From Osedax frankpressi (Eukaryota > Annelida > Polychaeta > Sabellida > Siboglinidae), in NCBI GenBank assembly GCA_964035775.1, contig OZ038313.1, forward strand, positions 19,075,492 to 19,139,491: a stretch of 64,000 bases of DNA, read 5' to 3'. The position numbers were made by a program, and so were the translations under genes. Every line of letters starts with the position of its first letter. Within the stretch, counting starts at the first letter, position 1. The notes under the pieces were generated by a model that saw nothing but the letters and a program-made list of their open reading frames with translations, was not told the origin of the DNA and did no database searches. This document shows positions 38,997 to 54,649 of the stretch, one piece after another.

Positions 38997-41900
38997 GTTG
39001 TATAATAAGGATAATAATATATTGATATATAGATGGATGATAAACACAAATATAATATAATTATGATATACCAAAATTACAAATTTAAATTGATGAATAT
39101 ATTGTTATTTTATTTATCCATGAAATTATTAAAATTTTAATTTTTTAAATCATAACAAAAAATATTTTTATTTAAATATTTATAAAATATCAGATTCATA
39201 GCTCTTATATATTTCGTATGAAAAATAAATCACGAATATATAATGACAAATATTCCAGAAATAAACAAACACATTTACATCAATCATCAGTGTTGCCTAA
39301 ATGGTTATATTATATCACTCACTCACTTACTCACTCACTCACTAAACCAGTTACTTACTCACTCACTTAATCAATTACTAATTAGTTATGAGAGTTAGCT
39401 AGCTAACTCAAATTTACTAATTTAGAATAAACAATAATAAGGCTAATAATGTTAATTAAGTATATATCAAATATATACATTATCTTCCTAATAAAGATAA
39501 CAACATCCAGTATGAATGACTAAATACACGATAGATACAATCATATTGATTAGATAGAATTAACAGACGAAGTGTTTACAATTGAAAAAATAAGATAGTT
39601 ATCTTATAAGATACTAATAATGTTTACAATTGAATACATAATATCGTTATATTAGTGTTTACAAGTGCATAAATAATATTGTTATCTTAAGGGGTTACAT
39701 ATATGTTACGTTAAGGGGTTACACATAGCTTTTACAGCTTTTTACGAAGAATTAAGCTGCGTTTACGCTGAAAAAGATCGCAATTTAAAATGCGTTTACA
39801 TAGAAAAAGACGATAAGCTATCACTTTGAACATAAAGTAAACACGCTTACATTTAAATAAATATTTTTCAAAGGGTATATTTCAACTTTGATTGGCAGAT
39901 ATCAACAAAGAAAATAATCTGTCAATCAATAATAGGTTACCAATAAGGTAAACTACAATTTACACGTACACGTGTTGAAGATTGAGTAAAGTTATTATTA
40001 ACCAGCAATCTCAAAATACACCAAGTTCTTATTTTGAGTTGTCTGTATAATCTCTGTTGTATAATAAGGATAATAATATATTGATATATAGATGGATGAT
40101 AAACACAAATATAATATAATTATGATATACCAAAATTACAAATTTAAATTGATAAATATATTGTTATTTTATTTATCCATGAAATTATTAAAATTTAAAT
40201 TTTTTAAATCATAACAAAAAATATTTTTATTTAAAAATTTATAAAATATCAGATTCATAGCTCTTATATATTTCGTATGAAAAATAAATTACGAATATAG
40301 TATGACAAATATTCCAGAAATAAACAAACACATTTACATCAATCATCAGTGTTGCCTAGTAGGTTATATTATATCACTCACTCACTTACTCACTCACTCA
40401 CTCACTCAGTTACTTACTCACTCACTTAATCAATTAATAATTAGTTATGAGAGTTAGCTAGCTAACTCAAATTAACTAATTTAGAAAAAACAATAATAAG
40501 GTTAATAATGTTAATTACGTATATATCAAATATATACATTATCTTCTTAATAAAGATAACAACATCCAGTATGAATGACTCAATACATGATAGATACAAT
40601 CATATTGATTAGATAGAATTAACAGACGAAGTGTATATTAGTGTTTACAAGTGCATAAATAATATTGTTATCTTAAGGGGTTACATATATGTTACGTTAA
40701 GGGGTTACACATAGCTTTTACAGCTTTTTACGAAGAATTAAGCTGCGTTTACGCTGAAAAAGATCGCATTTTAAAATGCGTTTACACAGAAAAAGACGAT
40801 AAGCTATCACTTTGAACATAAAGTAAACACTCTTACATTTAAATAAATATTTTACAAAGGGTATATTTCAACTTTGATTGGCAGATATCAACAAAGAAAA
40901 TAATCTGTCAATCAATAATAGGTTACCAATAAGGTAAACTACAATTTACACGTACACGTGTTGAAGATTGAGTAAATTTATTATTAACCAGCAATCTCAA
41001 AATACACCAAGTTCTTATTTTGAGTTGTCTGTATAATCTATGTTGTATAATAAGGATAATAATATATTGATATATAGATGGATGATAAACCCAAATATAA
41101 TATAATTATGATATACCAAAATTACAAATTTAAATTGATAAATATATTGTTATTTTATTTATCCATGAAATTATTAAAATTTTAATTTTTTAAATCATAA
41201 CAAAAAATAATTTTATTTAAACATTTATAAAATATCAGATTCATAGCTCTTATATATTTCGTATGAAAAATAAATCACGAATATAGAATGACAAATATTC
41301 CAGAAATAAACAAACACATTTACATCAATCATCAATGTTGCCTAAATGGTTATATTATATCACTCACTCACTTACTCACTCACTCACTCACCCAGTTACT
41401 TACTCACTCACTTAATCAATTACTAATTAGTTATGAGAGTTAGCTAGCTAACTCAAATTTACTAATTTAGAATAAACAATAATAAGGCTAATAATGTTAA
41501 TTACGTATATATCAAATATATACATTATCTTCCTAATAAAGATAACAACATCCAGTATGAATGACTCAATACACGATAGATACAATAATATTTATTAGAT
41601 AGAATTAACAGACGAAGTGTTTACAATTGAAAAAATAAGATAGTTATCTTATAAGATACTAATAATGTTTACAATTGAATACATAATAACGTTATAGTAG
41701 TGTTTACAAGTGCATAAATAATATTGTTATCTTAAGGGGTTACATATATGTTACGTTAAGGGTTTACACATAGCTTTTACAGCTTTTTACGAAGAATTAA
41801 GCTTCGTTTACGCTGAAAAAGATCGCAATTTAAAATGCGTTCACACAGAAAAAGACGATAAGCTATCACTTTGAACATAAAGTAAACACGCTTACATTTA

Positions 41901-44900
41901 AATAAATATTTTACAAAGGGTATATTTCAACTTTGATTGGCAGATATCAACAAAGAAAATAATCTGTCAATCAATAATAGGTTACCAATAAGGTAAACTA
42001 CAATTTACACGTACACGTGTTGAAGATTGAGTAAATTTATTATTAACCAGCAATCTCAAAATACACCAAGTTCTTATTTTGAGTTGTCTGTATAATCTCT
42101 GTTGTATAATAAGGATAATAATATATTGATATATAGATGGATGATAAACACAAATATAATATAATTATGATATACCAAAATTACAAATTTAAATTGATAA
42201 ATATATTGTTATTTTATTTATCCATGAAATTATTAAAATTTTAATTTTTTAAATCATAACAAAAAATATTTTTATTTAAACATTTATAAAATATCAGATT
42301 CATAGCTCTTATATATTTCGTATGAAAAATAAATCACGAATATAGAATGACAAATATTCCAGAAATAAACAAACACATTTACATCAATCATCAGTGTTGC
42401 CTAAATGGTTATATTATATCACTCACTCACTTAGTCACTCACTCACTCACCCAGTTACTTACTCACTCACTTAATCAATTACTAATTAGTTATGAGAGTT
42501 AGCTAGCTAATTCAAATTTACTAATTTAGAATAAACAATAATAAGGCTAATAATGTTAATTAAGTATATATCAAATATATACATTATCTTCCTAATAAAG
42601 ATAACAACATCCAGTATGAATGACTAAATACACGATAGATACAATCATATTGATTAGATAGAATTAATAGACGAAGTGTTTACAATTGAAAAAATAAGAA
42701 AGTTATCTTATAAGATACTAATAATGTTTACAATTGAATACATAATATCGTTATATTAGTGTTTACAAGTGCATAAATAATATTGTTATCTTAAGGGGTT
42801 ACATATATGTTACGTTAAGGGGTTACACATAGCTTTTACAGCTTTTTACGAAGAATTAAGCTGCGTTTACGCTGAAAAAGATCGCAATTTAAAATGCGTT
42901 TACATAGAAAAAGACGATAAGCTATCACTTTGAACATAAAGTAAACACGCTTACATTTAAATAAATATTTTACAAAGGGTATATTTCAACTTTGATTGGC
43001 AGATATCAACAAAGAAAATAATCTGTCAATCAATAATAGGTTACCAATAAGGTAAACTACAATTTACACGTACACGTGTTGAATATTGAGTACATTTATT
43101 ATTAACCAGCAATCTCAAAATACACCAAGTTCTTATTTTGAGTTGTCTGTATAATTTCTGTTGTATAATAAGGATAATAATATATTGATATATAGATGGA
43201 TGATAAACACAAATATAATATAATTATGATATACCAAAATTACAAATTTAAATTGATAAATATATTGTTATTTTATTTATCCATGAAATTATTAAAATTT
43301 TAATTTTTTAAATCATAACAAAAAATATTTTTATTTAAACATTTATAAAATATCAGATTCATAGCTCTTATATATTTCGTATGAAAAATAAATCACGAAT
43401 ATAGAATGACAAATATTCCATAAATAAACAAACACATTTACATCAATCATCAGTGTTGCCTTAATGGTTATATTATATCACTCACTCACTTACTCACTCA
43501 CTCACTCACTCAGTTACTTACTCACTAACTTAATCAATTACTAATTAGTTATGAGAGTTAGCTAGCTAACTCAAATTTACTAATTTAGAATAAACAATAA
43601 TAAGGCTAATAATGTTAATTACGTATATATCAAATATATACATTATCTTCCTAATAAAGATAACAACATCCAGTATGAATGACTCAATACACGATAGATA
43701 CAATAATATTTATTAGATAAAATTAACAGACGAAGTGTTTACAATTGAAAAAATAAGATAGTTATCTTATAAGATACTAATAATGTTTACAATTGAATAC
43801 ATAATATCGTTATATTAGTGTTTACAAGTGCATAAATAATATTGTTATCTTAAAGGTTACATATATATTACGTTAAGGGGTTACACATAGCTTTTACAGC
43901 TTTTTACGAAGAATTAAGTTGCGTTTACGCTGAAAAAGATCGCAATTTAAAATGCGTTTACACAGAAAAAGACGATAAGCTATCACTTTGAACATAAAGT
44001 AAATACGCTTACATTTAAATAAATATTTTACAAAGGGTATATTTCAACTTTGATTGGCAGATATCAACAAAGTAAATAATCTGTCAATCAATAATAGGTT
44101 ACCAATAAGGTAAACTACAATTTACACGTACACGTGTTGAAGATTGAGTAAAGTTATTATTAACCAGCAATCTCAAAATACACCAAGTTCTTATTTTGAG
44201 TTGTCTGTATAATCTCTGTTGTATAATAAGGATAATAATATATTGATATATAGATGGATGATAAACACAAATATAATATAATTATGATATACCAAAATTA
44301 CAAATTTAAATTGATAAATATATTGTTATTTTATTTATCCATGAAATTATTAAAATTTTAATTTTTTAAATCATAACAAAAAATATTTTTATTTAAACAT
44401 TTATAAAATATCAGATTCATAGCTCTTATATATTTCGTATGAAAAATAAATCACGAATATAGAATGACAAATATTCCAGAAATAAACAAACACATTTACA
44501 TCAATCATCAGTGTTGCCTAAATGGCTATATTATATCACTCACTCACTTACTCACTCACTCACTCACTCAGTTACTTACTCACTCACTTAATCAATTACT
44601 AATTAGTTATGAGAGTTAGATAGTAAAATCAAATTTACTAATTTAGAATAAACAATAATAAGGCTAATAATGTTAATTACGTATATATCAAACATATACA
44701 TTATCTTCCTAATAAAGATAACAACATCCAGTAAGAATGACTCAATACACGATAGATACAATAATATTTATTAGATAGAATTAACAGACGAAGTGTTTAC
44801 AATTGAAAAAATAAGATAGTTATCTTATAAGATACTAATAATGTTTACAATTGAATACATAATAACGTTATAGTAGTGTTTACAAGTGCATAAATAATAT

Positions 44901-47406
44901 TGTTATCTTAAGGGGTTACATATATGTTACGTTAAGGGGTTACACATAGCTTTTACAGCTTTTTACGAAGAATTAAGCTGCGTTTCCGCTGAAAAAGATC
45001 GCAATTTAAAATGCGTTTACATAGAAAAAGACGATAAGCTATCACTTTGAACATAAAGTAAACACGCTTACATTTAAATAAATATTTTACAAAGGGTATA
45101 TTTCAACTTTGATTGGCAGATATCAACAAAGAAAATAATCTGTCAATCAATAATAGGTTACCAATAAGGTAAACTACAATTTACACGTACACGTGTTGAA
45201 TATTGAGTAAATTTATTATTAACCAGCAATCTCAAAATACACCAAGTTCTTATTTTGAGTTGTCTGTATAATCTCTGTTGTATAATAAGGATAATAATAT
45301 ATTGATATATAGATGGATGATAAACACAAATATAATATAATTATGATATACCAAAATTACAAATTTAAATTGATAAATATATTGTTATTTTATTTATCCA
45401 TGAAATTATTAAAATTTTAATTTTTTAAATCATAACAAAAAATATTTTTATTTAAACATTTATAAAATATCAGATTCATAGCTCTTATATATTTCGTATG
45501 AAAAATAAATCACGAATATAGAATGACAAATATTCCATAAATAAACAAACACATTTACATCAATCATCAGTGTTGCCTTAATGGTTATATTATATCACTC
45601 ACTCACTTACTCACTCACTCACTCACTCAGTTACTTACTCAGTTACTTACTCACTAACTTAATCAATTACTAATTAGTTATGAGAGTTAGCTAGCTAACT
45701 CAAATTTACTAATTTAGAATAAACAATAATAAGGCTAATAATGTTAATTACGTATATATCAAATATATACATTATCTTCCTAATAAAGATAACAACATCC
45801 AGTATGAATGACTCAATACACGATAGATACAATAATATTTATTAGATAAAATTAACAGACGAAGTGTTTACAATTGAAAAAATAAGATAGTTATCTTATA
45901 AGATACTAATAATGTTTACAATTGAATACATAATATCGTTATATTAGTGTTTACAAGTGCATAAATAATATTGTTATCTAAGGGGTTACATATATGTTAC
46001 GTTAAGGGGTTACACATAGCTTTTACAGCTTTTTACGAAGAATTAAGCTGCGTTTACGCTGAAAAAGATCGCAATTTAAAATGCGTTTACATAGAAAAAG
46101 ACGATAAGCTATCACTTTGAACATAAAGTAAACACGCTTACATTTAAATAAATATTTTACAAAGGGTATATTTCAACTTTGATTGGCAGATATCAACAAA
46201 TAAAATAATCTGTCAATCAATAATAGGTTACCAATAAGGTAAACTACAATTTACACGTACACGTGTTGAAGATTGAGTAAATTTATTATTAACCAGCAAT
46301 CTCAAAATACACCAAGTTCTTATTTTGAGTTGTCTGTACAATCTCTGTTGTATAATAAGGATAATAATATATTGATATATAGATGGATGATAAACACAAA
46401 TATAATATAATTATGATATACCAAAATTACAAATTTAAATTGATAAATATATTGTTATTTTATTTATCCATGAAATTATTAAAATTTTAATTTTTTAAAT
46501 CATAACAAAAAATATTTTTATTTAAAAATTTATAAAATATCAGATTCATAGCTCTTAAATGTTTCGTATGAAAAATAAATCACGAATATAGAATGACAAA
46601 TATTCCAGAAATAAACAAACACATTTACATCAATCATCAGTGTTGCCTAAATGGTTATATGATATCACTCACTCACTTACTCATTCACTCACTCACTCAG
46701 TCAGTCACTTACCCACTCACTTAATCAATTAATAATTAGTTATGTGAGTTAGCTAGCTAACTCACATTTACTAATTTAGAATAAACAATAATAAGGCTAA
46801 TAATGTTAATTACGTATATATCAAATATATACATTATCTTCCTAATAAAGATAATAACATCCACTATGAATGACTCAATACACGATAGATACAATTTATA
46901 TTGATTAGATAGAATTAACAGATGAAGTGTTTACAATTGAAAAATAAGATAGTTATCTTATAAGATACTAATAATGTATACAATTGAATACATAATATCG
47001 TTATATTAGTGTTTACAAGTGCATAAATAATATTGTTATCTTAAGGGGTTACATGTATGTTACGTTAAGGGGTTACACATAGCTTTTACAGCTTTTTACG
47101 AAGAATTAAGCTGCGTTTACGCTGAAAAATATCGCAATTTCAAATGCGTTTACACAGAAAAATACGATACGCTATCACTTTGAACATAAAGTAAACACGC
47201 TTACATTTAAATAATTATTTTACAAAGGGTATATTTCAACTTTGATTGGCAAATATCAACAAAGAAAATAATAAGAAAATAATCTGACAATCAATAATAG
47301 GTTACCAATAAGGTAAACTACAATTTACACGTATACGTGTTGAAGATTGAGTAAAGTATTATTAACCAGCAATCTAAAAATACACCAAGTTCTTATTTTG
47401 AGTTGT
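38997..47406 (+). repeat. Satellite array A5, monomers M27-M34
   Basis: Monomers start at 38997, 40056, 41042, 42101, 43160, 44218, 45277 and 46347. M27 and M28 duplicate M1 and M2, including CACTAAACCAG in M27 and the 73 bp deletion in M28 (40635 region, length 986 bp). M30 begins like M5 (CTTAGTCACTC) and closely matches M42 at 61612. M31 and M33 share CCATAAATAAAC and GCCTTAATGG, so another dimer step is present. M33 is 1,070 bp because CAGTTACTTACT is repeated near 45628. M34 carries the extended palindrome and CAGTCAGTCACTTACCC, shared with M37. Confidence 0.95.
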
Positions 47407-48152
47407 AGTACGTGTAGAAACTGAAATAGTTTAAATATTTTCCTATTCAAATCTAAAAAATAGATATAAAGAGAAGGAAACACTAAATAGATGTTTACAT
47501 ATGGAAAGTATGGAAAATATAGCACTCTACTAAAAAAACCCTAAATGCTGCTGATATTAATATCTATATAATAGTTATACCATGAAAAATATAATATTGA
47601 TCTATATTATTAATTTTTTTATTGCAAAGGAAAAATAATAACATTATATATAAAAATATGTTATGGTTTAAAATTTAAAAGAATCATAACTTTGATTTTT
47701 ATAGGATATAGCATTTCAAAAATTTATAATATTATGTATTAATATTTTTGAAAATATTTGTTTATATTTATATTCTAAATATTCTTTGATTTTCATGGAA
47801 AAGCGAATTTATTTGCTTTTCGATAACAAATAGTGGTCATTATTTATGTACGAGTTAACATATTTCTAATTGGCGTTCGAATTTATCGAAATTATATTTT
47901 ATGATTTCGTCGTTATGATTACATAAAGTTAACGGTTAATTATACATCAAGTTAACGGTTACACATAGAAACGAAATTATAAACAAAGTATCTAAATATT
48001 CGGTTTAAACATTTATTCTATAATTCTATAGATTATATTAGTATTGTTTGCAATTGTTGAATCCACAAGTACTATTAGAGAAGTCACTGGCGATTAAATT
48101 TATGAACTATGATTGTAGTATTCTAATGAAATAATTACTTGTGAAGTTTTAG

Positions 48153-48183
<31 letters not shown>

Positions 48184-48607
48184 ACATATATGTTCTAATT
48201 GATCCATTTTCTTCTAGTAGCGATAATAAATATATACAAACGGTATACAGCTATATGATCTATAATAAGAAAGTTATCATAAATAAATAATCCAATACAA
48301 TTTATACGTTTTTATCCTATTATTTTTTGTATAAATCGATTATTTAACTATATATATATATATATATATATAGCTACATATATAGGTATGTACCTTATAT
48401 ACTAATATTAATCTTAGAAATGTAAAGTTAACAAATCAAATGTATAAAATGTCCAACTTAATAAAGTGGTAATAACTCATGATTATCTAGATACGTCTTT
48501 ATTTTAATATCGTAATTTTGAATATTATATTATAATAATATTATATTATTAAATATATTTAGTATTTTATTGAATTAATACAAATAGTTACTATTTTTCA
48601 ACCTTCC

Positions 48608-48652
<45 letters not shown>

Positions 48653-48748
48653 AAACTGACATATGATTCATACATTTCACTTACTTTCATTGACATATAT
48701 GATATATAGTAATACAATCAAATTAACATAACGAACGATCCGATCTCT
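47407..48748 (+). repeat. Spacer S5
   Basis: Complete spacer of about 1.34 kb with long (TA)n tracts near 48349-48371 and 48612-48650. It has private changes shared with S7, such as GTATAAATCGATTATTTAAC and ACAAGTACTATTAGAG. The right end AAATTAACATAACGAACGATC ties it to S3 and S7. Confidence 0.93.
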
Positions 48749-49800
48749 GTTGTATAATAAGGATAATAATATATTGATATATAGATGGATGATAAACACA
48801 AATATAATATAATTATGATATACCAAAATTACAAATTTAAATTGATAAATATATTGTTATTTTATTTATCCATGAAATTATTAAAATTTTAATTTTTTAA
48901 ATCATAACAAAAAATATTTTTATTTAAAAATTTATAAAATATCAGATTAATAGCTCTTAAATATTTCGTATGAAAAATAAATCACGAATATAGAATGACA
49001 AATATTCCAGAAATAAACAAACACATTTACATCAATCATCAGTGTTGCCTAAATGGTTATATTATATCACTCACTCACTTACTCACTCACTCACCCAGTT
49101 ACTTACTCACTCACTTAATCAATTAATAATTAGTTATGTGAGTTAGCTAGCTAACTCACATTTACTAATTTAGAATAAACAATAATAAGGCTAATAATGT
49201 TAATTACGTATATATCAAATATATACATTATCTTCCTAATAAAGATAACAACATCCAGTATGAATGACTCAATACACGATAGATACAATCATATTGATTA
49301 GATAGAATTAACAGATGAAGTGTTTACAATTGAAAAATAAGATAGTTATCTTATAAGATACTAATAATGTATACAATTGAATACATAATATCGTTATATT
49401 AGTGTTTACAAGTGCATAAATAATATTGTTATCTTAAGGGGTTACATGTATGTTACGTTAAGGGGTTACACATAGCTTTTACAGCTTTTTACGAAGAATT
49501 AAGCTGCGTTTACGCTGAAAAATATCGCAATTTCAAATGCGTTTACACAGAAAAATACGATACGCTATCACTTTGAACATAAAGTAAACACGCTTACATT
49601 TAAATAATTATTTTACAAAGGGTATATTTCAACTTTGATTGGCAAATATCAACAAAGAAAATAATAAGAAAATAATCTGACAATCAATAATAGGTTACCA
49701 ATAAGGTAAACTACAATTTACACGTATACGTGTTGAAGATTGAGTAAAGTATTATTAACCAGCAATCTAAAAATACACCAAGTTCTTATTTTGAGTTGTA
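48749..49800 (+). repeat. Single monomer M35 between two spacers
   Basis: A mosaic monomer. Its left half matches M12 and M38 (ATTAATAGCTCTTAAATATTTC, short CACT tract ending CACCCAG). Its right half matches M34 and M37 (TGAAAAATAAGATAG, AAAATATCGCAATTTC, AAAATACGATACGC, and a 10 bp AATAAGAAAA insertion near 49665). It contains the 26 bp palindrome at 49136-49161. Confidence 0.94.
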
Positions 49801-50543
49801 GTACGTGTAGAAACTGAAATAGTTTAAATATTTTCCTATTCAAATCTAAAAAATAGATATAAAGAGAAGGAAACACTAAATAGATGTTTACATATGGAAA
49901 GTATGGAAAATATAGCACTCTACTAAAAAAACCCTAAATGCTGCTGATATTAATATCTATATAATAGTTATACGATGAAAAATATAATATTGATCTATAT
50001 TATTAATTTTTTTATTGCAAAGGAAAAATAATAACATTATATATAAAAATATGTTATGGTTTAAAATTTAAAAGAATCGTAACTTTGATTTTTATAGGAT
50101 ATAGCATTTCAAGAATTTATAATATTATGTATTAATATTTTTGAAAATATTTGTTTATATTTATATTCTAAATATTCTTTGATTTTCATGGAAAAGCGAA
50201 TTTATTTGCTTTTCGATAACAAATAGTCGTCATTATTTATGTACGAGTTAACATATTTCTAATTGGCGTTCGAATTTATCGAAATTATATTTTATGATTT
50301 CGTCGTTATGATTACATCAAGTTAACGATTAATTATACATCAAGTTAACGGTTACACATAGAAACGAAATTATAAACAAAGTATCTAAATATTCGGTTTA
50401 AACATTTATTCTATAATTCTATAGATTATATTAGTATTGTTTGCAATTGTTGAATCCACAAGTATTATTAGAGAAGTCACTGGCGATTTAATTTATGAAC
50501 TATGATAGTAGTATTCTAATGAAATAATTACTTGTTAAGTTTT

Positions 50544-50587
<44 letters not shown>

Positions 50588-50610
50588 AAAACTTAACAAG
50601 TAATTATTTC

Positions 50611-50648
<38 letters not shown>

Positions 50649-51063
50649 TATAACATAAATGTTCTAATTGATCCATTTTCTTCTAGTAGGGATAATAAAT
50701 ATATACAAACGGTATACAGCTATATGATCTATAATAAGAAAGTTATCATAAATAAATAATCCAATACAATTTATACGTTTTTATCCTATTATTTCTTGTT
50801 TATATCGATTATGTAACTATATATATAGCTACATATATAGGTATGTACCTTATATACTAATCTTAATTTTAGAAATGTAAAGTTAACAAATCAAATGTAT
50901 ATCATGTCCAACTTAATAAAGTGGTAATAACTCATGATTATCTAGATACGTCTTTATTTTAATATCGTAATTTTGAATATTATATTATAATAATATTATA
51001 TTATTAAAATATATTTAGTATTTTATTGAATTAATACAAATAGTTACTATTTTTCAACCTTCC

Positions 51064-51110
<47 letters not shown>

Positions 51111-51206
51111 AAACTGACATATGATTCATACATTTCACTTACTTTCACTGACATATATGATATGTAGTAATACAATCAAGTTAAAATAACAATCGCTCCT
51201 ATCTCT
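49801..51206 (+). repeat. Spacer S6 with inverted duplication
   Basis: The longest spacer (about 1.41 kb). Its extra length comes from a fold-back duplication of the segment TAATGAAATAATTACTTG onward, described separately. Its right end, AACAATCGCTCCTATCTC, is shared with S2. It carries paired TTAACGATT/TTAACGG motifs near 50323-50349. Confidence 0.93.
50517..50614. repeat. 98 bp perfect palindrome with (TA)n centre
   Basis: The spacer segment TAATGAAATAATTACTTG...TTTTAGATAT is followed, across about 40 bp of (TA)n, by its exact reverse complement, which ends ...TTATTTCATTA. The centre is at 50565/50566. Other spacers contain only the left arm followed by (TA)n and ACATATATATAAC, so the right arm is a private inverted duplication. 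A second (TA)n tract follows (about 50613-50640) before the normal spacer resumes. Confidence 0.95.
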
Positions 51207-53325
51207 GTTGTATAATAAGGATAATAATATATTGATATATAGATGGATGATAAACACAAATATAATATAATTATGATATACCAAAATTACAAATTTAAAT
51301 TGATAAATATATTGTTATTTTATTTATCCATGAAATTATTAAAATTTTAATTTTTTAAATCATAACAAAAAATATTTTTATTTAAAAATTTATAAAATAT
51401 CAGATTCATAGCTCTTAGATATTTCGTATGAAAAATAAATTACGAATATAGAATGACAAATATTCCAGAAATAAACAAACACATTTACTTCAATCATCAG
51501 TGTTGCCTTAATGGTTATATTATATCACTCACTCACTCACTTACTCACTCACTCACTCAGTTACTTACCCACTCACTTAATCAATTAATAATTAGTTATG
51601 TGAGTTAGCTAGCTAACTCACATTTACTAATTTAGAATAAACAATAAGAAGGCTAATAATGTTAATTACGTATATATCAAATATATACATTATCTTCCTA
51701 ATAAAGATAACAACATCCAGTATGAATGACTCAATACACGATAGATACAATCATATTGATTAGATAGAATTAACAGATGAAGTGTTTACAATTGAAAAAT
51801 AAGATAGTTATCTTATAAGATACTAATAATGTTTACAATTGAATACATAATATCGTTATATTAGTGTTTACAAGTGCATAAATAATATTGTTATCTTAAG
51901 GGGTTACATGTATGTTACGTTAAGGGGTTACACATAGCTTTTACAGCTTTTTACGAAGAATTAAGCTGCGTTTACGCTGAAAAATATCGCAATTTCAAAT
52001 GCGTTTACACAGAAAAATACGATACGCTATCAATTTGAACATAAAGTAAACACGCTTACATTTAAATAAATATTTTACAAAGGGTATATTTCAACTTTGA
52101 TTGGCAGATATCAACAAAGAAAATAATCTGTCAATCAATAATAGGTTACCAATAAGGTAAACTACAATTTACACGTACATGTGTTGAAGATTGAGTAAAG
52201 TTATTATTAACCAGCAATCTCAAAATACACCAAGTTCTTATTTTGAGTTGTCTGTATAATTTCTGTTGTATAATAAGGATAATAATATATTGATATATAG
52301 ATGAATGATAAACACAAATATAATATAATTATGATATACCAAAATTACAAATTTAAATTGATAAATATATTGTTATTTTATTTATCCATGAAATTATTAA
52401 AATTTTAATTTTTTAAATCATAACAAAAAATATTTTTATTTAAAAATTTATAAAATATCAGATTCATAGCTCTTAAATGTTTCGTATGAAAAATAAATCA
52501 CGAATATAGAATGACAAATATTCCAGAAATAAACAAACACATTTACATCAATCATCAGTGTTGCCTAAATGGTTATATGATATCACTCACTCACTTACTC
52601 ATTCACTCACTCACTCAGTCAGTCACTTACCCACTCACTTAATCAATTAATAATTAGTTATGTGAGTTAGCTAGCTAACTCACATTTACTAATTTAGAAT
52701 AAACAATAATAAGGCTAATAATGTTAATTACGTATATATCAAATATATACATTATCTTCCTAATAAAGATAATAACATCCACTATGAATGACTCAATACA
52801 CGATAGATACAATTTATATTGATTAGATAGAATTAACAGATGAAGTGTTTACAATTGAAAAATAAGATAGTTATCTTATAAGATACTAATAATGTATACA
52901 ATTGAATACATAATATCGTTATATTAGTGTTTACAAGTGCATAAATAATATTGTTATCTTAAGGGGTTACATGTATGTTACGTTAAGGGGTTACACATAG
53001 CTTTTACAGCTTTTTACGAAGAATTAAGCTGCGTTTACGCTGAAAAATATCGCAATTTCAAATGCGTTTACACAGAAAAATACGATACGCTATCACTTTG
53101 AACATAAAGTAAACACGCTTACATTTAAATAATTATTTTACAAAGGGTATATTTCAACTTTGATTGGCAAATATCAACAAAGAAAATAATAAGAAAATAA
53201 TCTGACAATCAATAATAGGTTACCAATAAGGTAAACTACAATTTACACGTATACGTGTTGAAGATTGAGTAAAGTATTATTAACCAGCAATCTAAAAATA
53301 CACCAAGTTCTTATTTTGAGTTGTA
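51207..53325 (+). repeat. Satellite array A7, monomers M36-M37
   Basis: Monomers start at 51207 and 52265. M36 pairs with M11 (TTACTTCAATCATCAG, AATAAGAAGGC). M37 pairs with M34 (GGTTATATGATATC, CAGTCAGTCACTTACCC, CACTATGAATG). Both carry the 26 bp palindrome (51598 and 52660). The join after M36 reads CTGTATAATTTCTG, a variant also seen after M12, M13 and M30. Confidence 0.95.
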
Positions 53326-54071
53326 GTACGTGTAGAAACTGAAATAGTTTAAATATTTTCCTATTCAAATCTAAAAAATAGATATAAAGTGAAGGAAACA
53401 CTAAATAGATGTTTACATATGGAAAGTATGGAAAATATAGCACTCTACTAAAAAAACCCTAAATGCTGCTGATATTAATATCTATATAATAGTTATACGA
53501 TGAAAAATATAATATTGATCTATATTATTAATTTTTTTATTGCAAAGGAAAAATAATAACATTATATATAAAAATATGTTATGGTTTAAAATTTAAAAGA
53601 ATCGTAACTTTGATTTTTATAGGATATAGCATTTCAAGAATTTATAATATTATGTATTAATATTTTTGAAAATATTTGTTTATATTTATATTCTAAATAT
53701 TCTTTGATTTTCATGGAAAAGCGAATTTATTTGCTTTTCGATAACAAATAGTCGTCATTATTTATGTACGAGTTAACATATTTCTAATTGGCGTTCGAAT
53801 TTATCGAAATTATATTTTATGATTTCGTCGTTATGATTACATCAAGTTAACGATTAATTATACATCAAGTTAACGGTTAAACATAGAAACGAAATTATAA
53901 ACAAAGTATCTAAATATTCGGTTTAAACATTTATTCTATAATTCTATAGATTATATTAGTATTGTTTGCAATTGTTGAATCCACAAGTACTATTAGAGAA
54001 GTCACTGGCGATTAAATTTATGAACTATGATTGTAGTATTCTAATGAAATAATTACTTGTGAAGTTTTAGA

Positions 54072-54103
<32 letters not shown>

Positions 54104-54649
54104 ACATATATGTTCTAATTGATCCATTTTCTTCTAGTAGGGATAATAAATATATACAAACGGTATACAGCTATATGATCTATAATAAGAAAGTTATCAT
54201 AAATAAATAATCCAATACAATTTATACGTTTTTATCCTATTATTTCTTGTATAAATCGATTATTTAACTATATATATATATATATAGCTACATATATAGG
54301 TATGTACCTTATATACTAATATTAATCTTAGAAATGTAAAGTTAACAAATCAAATGTATAAAATGTCCAACTTAATAAAGTGGTAATAACTCATGATTAT
54401 CTAGATACGTCTTTATTTTAATATCGTAATTTTGAATATTATATTATAATAATATTATATTATTAAAATATATTTAGTATTTTATTGAATTAATACAAAT
54501 AGTTACTATTTTTCAACCTTCCACAATATATATATATATATATATATATATTGAAACTGACATATGATTCATACATTTCACTTACTTTCATTGACATATA
54601 TGATATATAGTAATACAATCAAATTAACATAACGAAAGATCCGATCTCT
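53326..54649 (+). repeat. Spacer S7
   Basis: Complete spacer of about 1.32 kb, very similar to S5 (GTATAAATCGATTATTTAAC, ACAAGTACTATTAGAG) except for shorter (TA)n tracts (54527-54551 instead of 48612-48650). It forms part of the 5.9 kb offset block duplication with S5. Confidence 0.93.
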
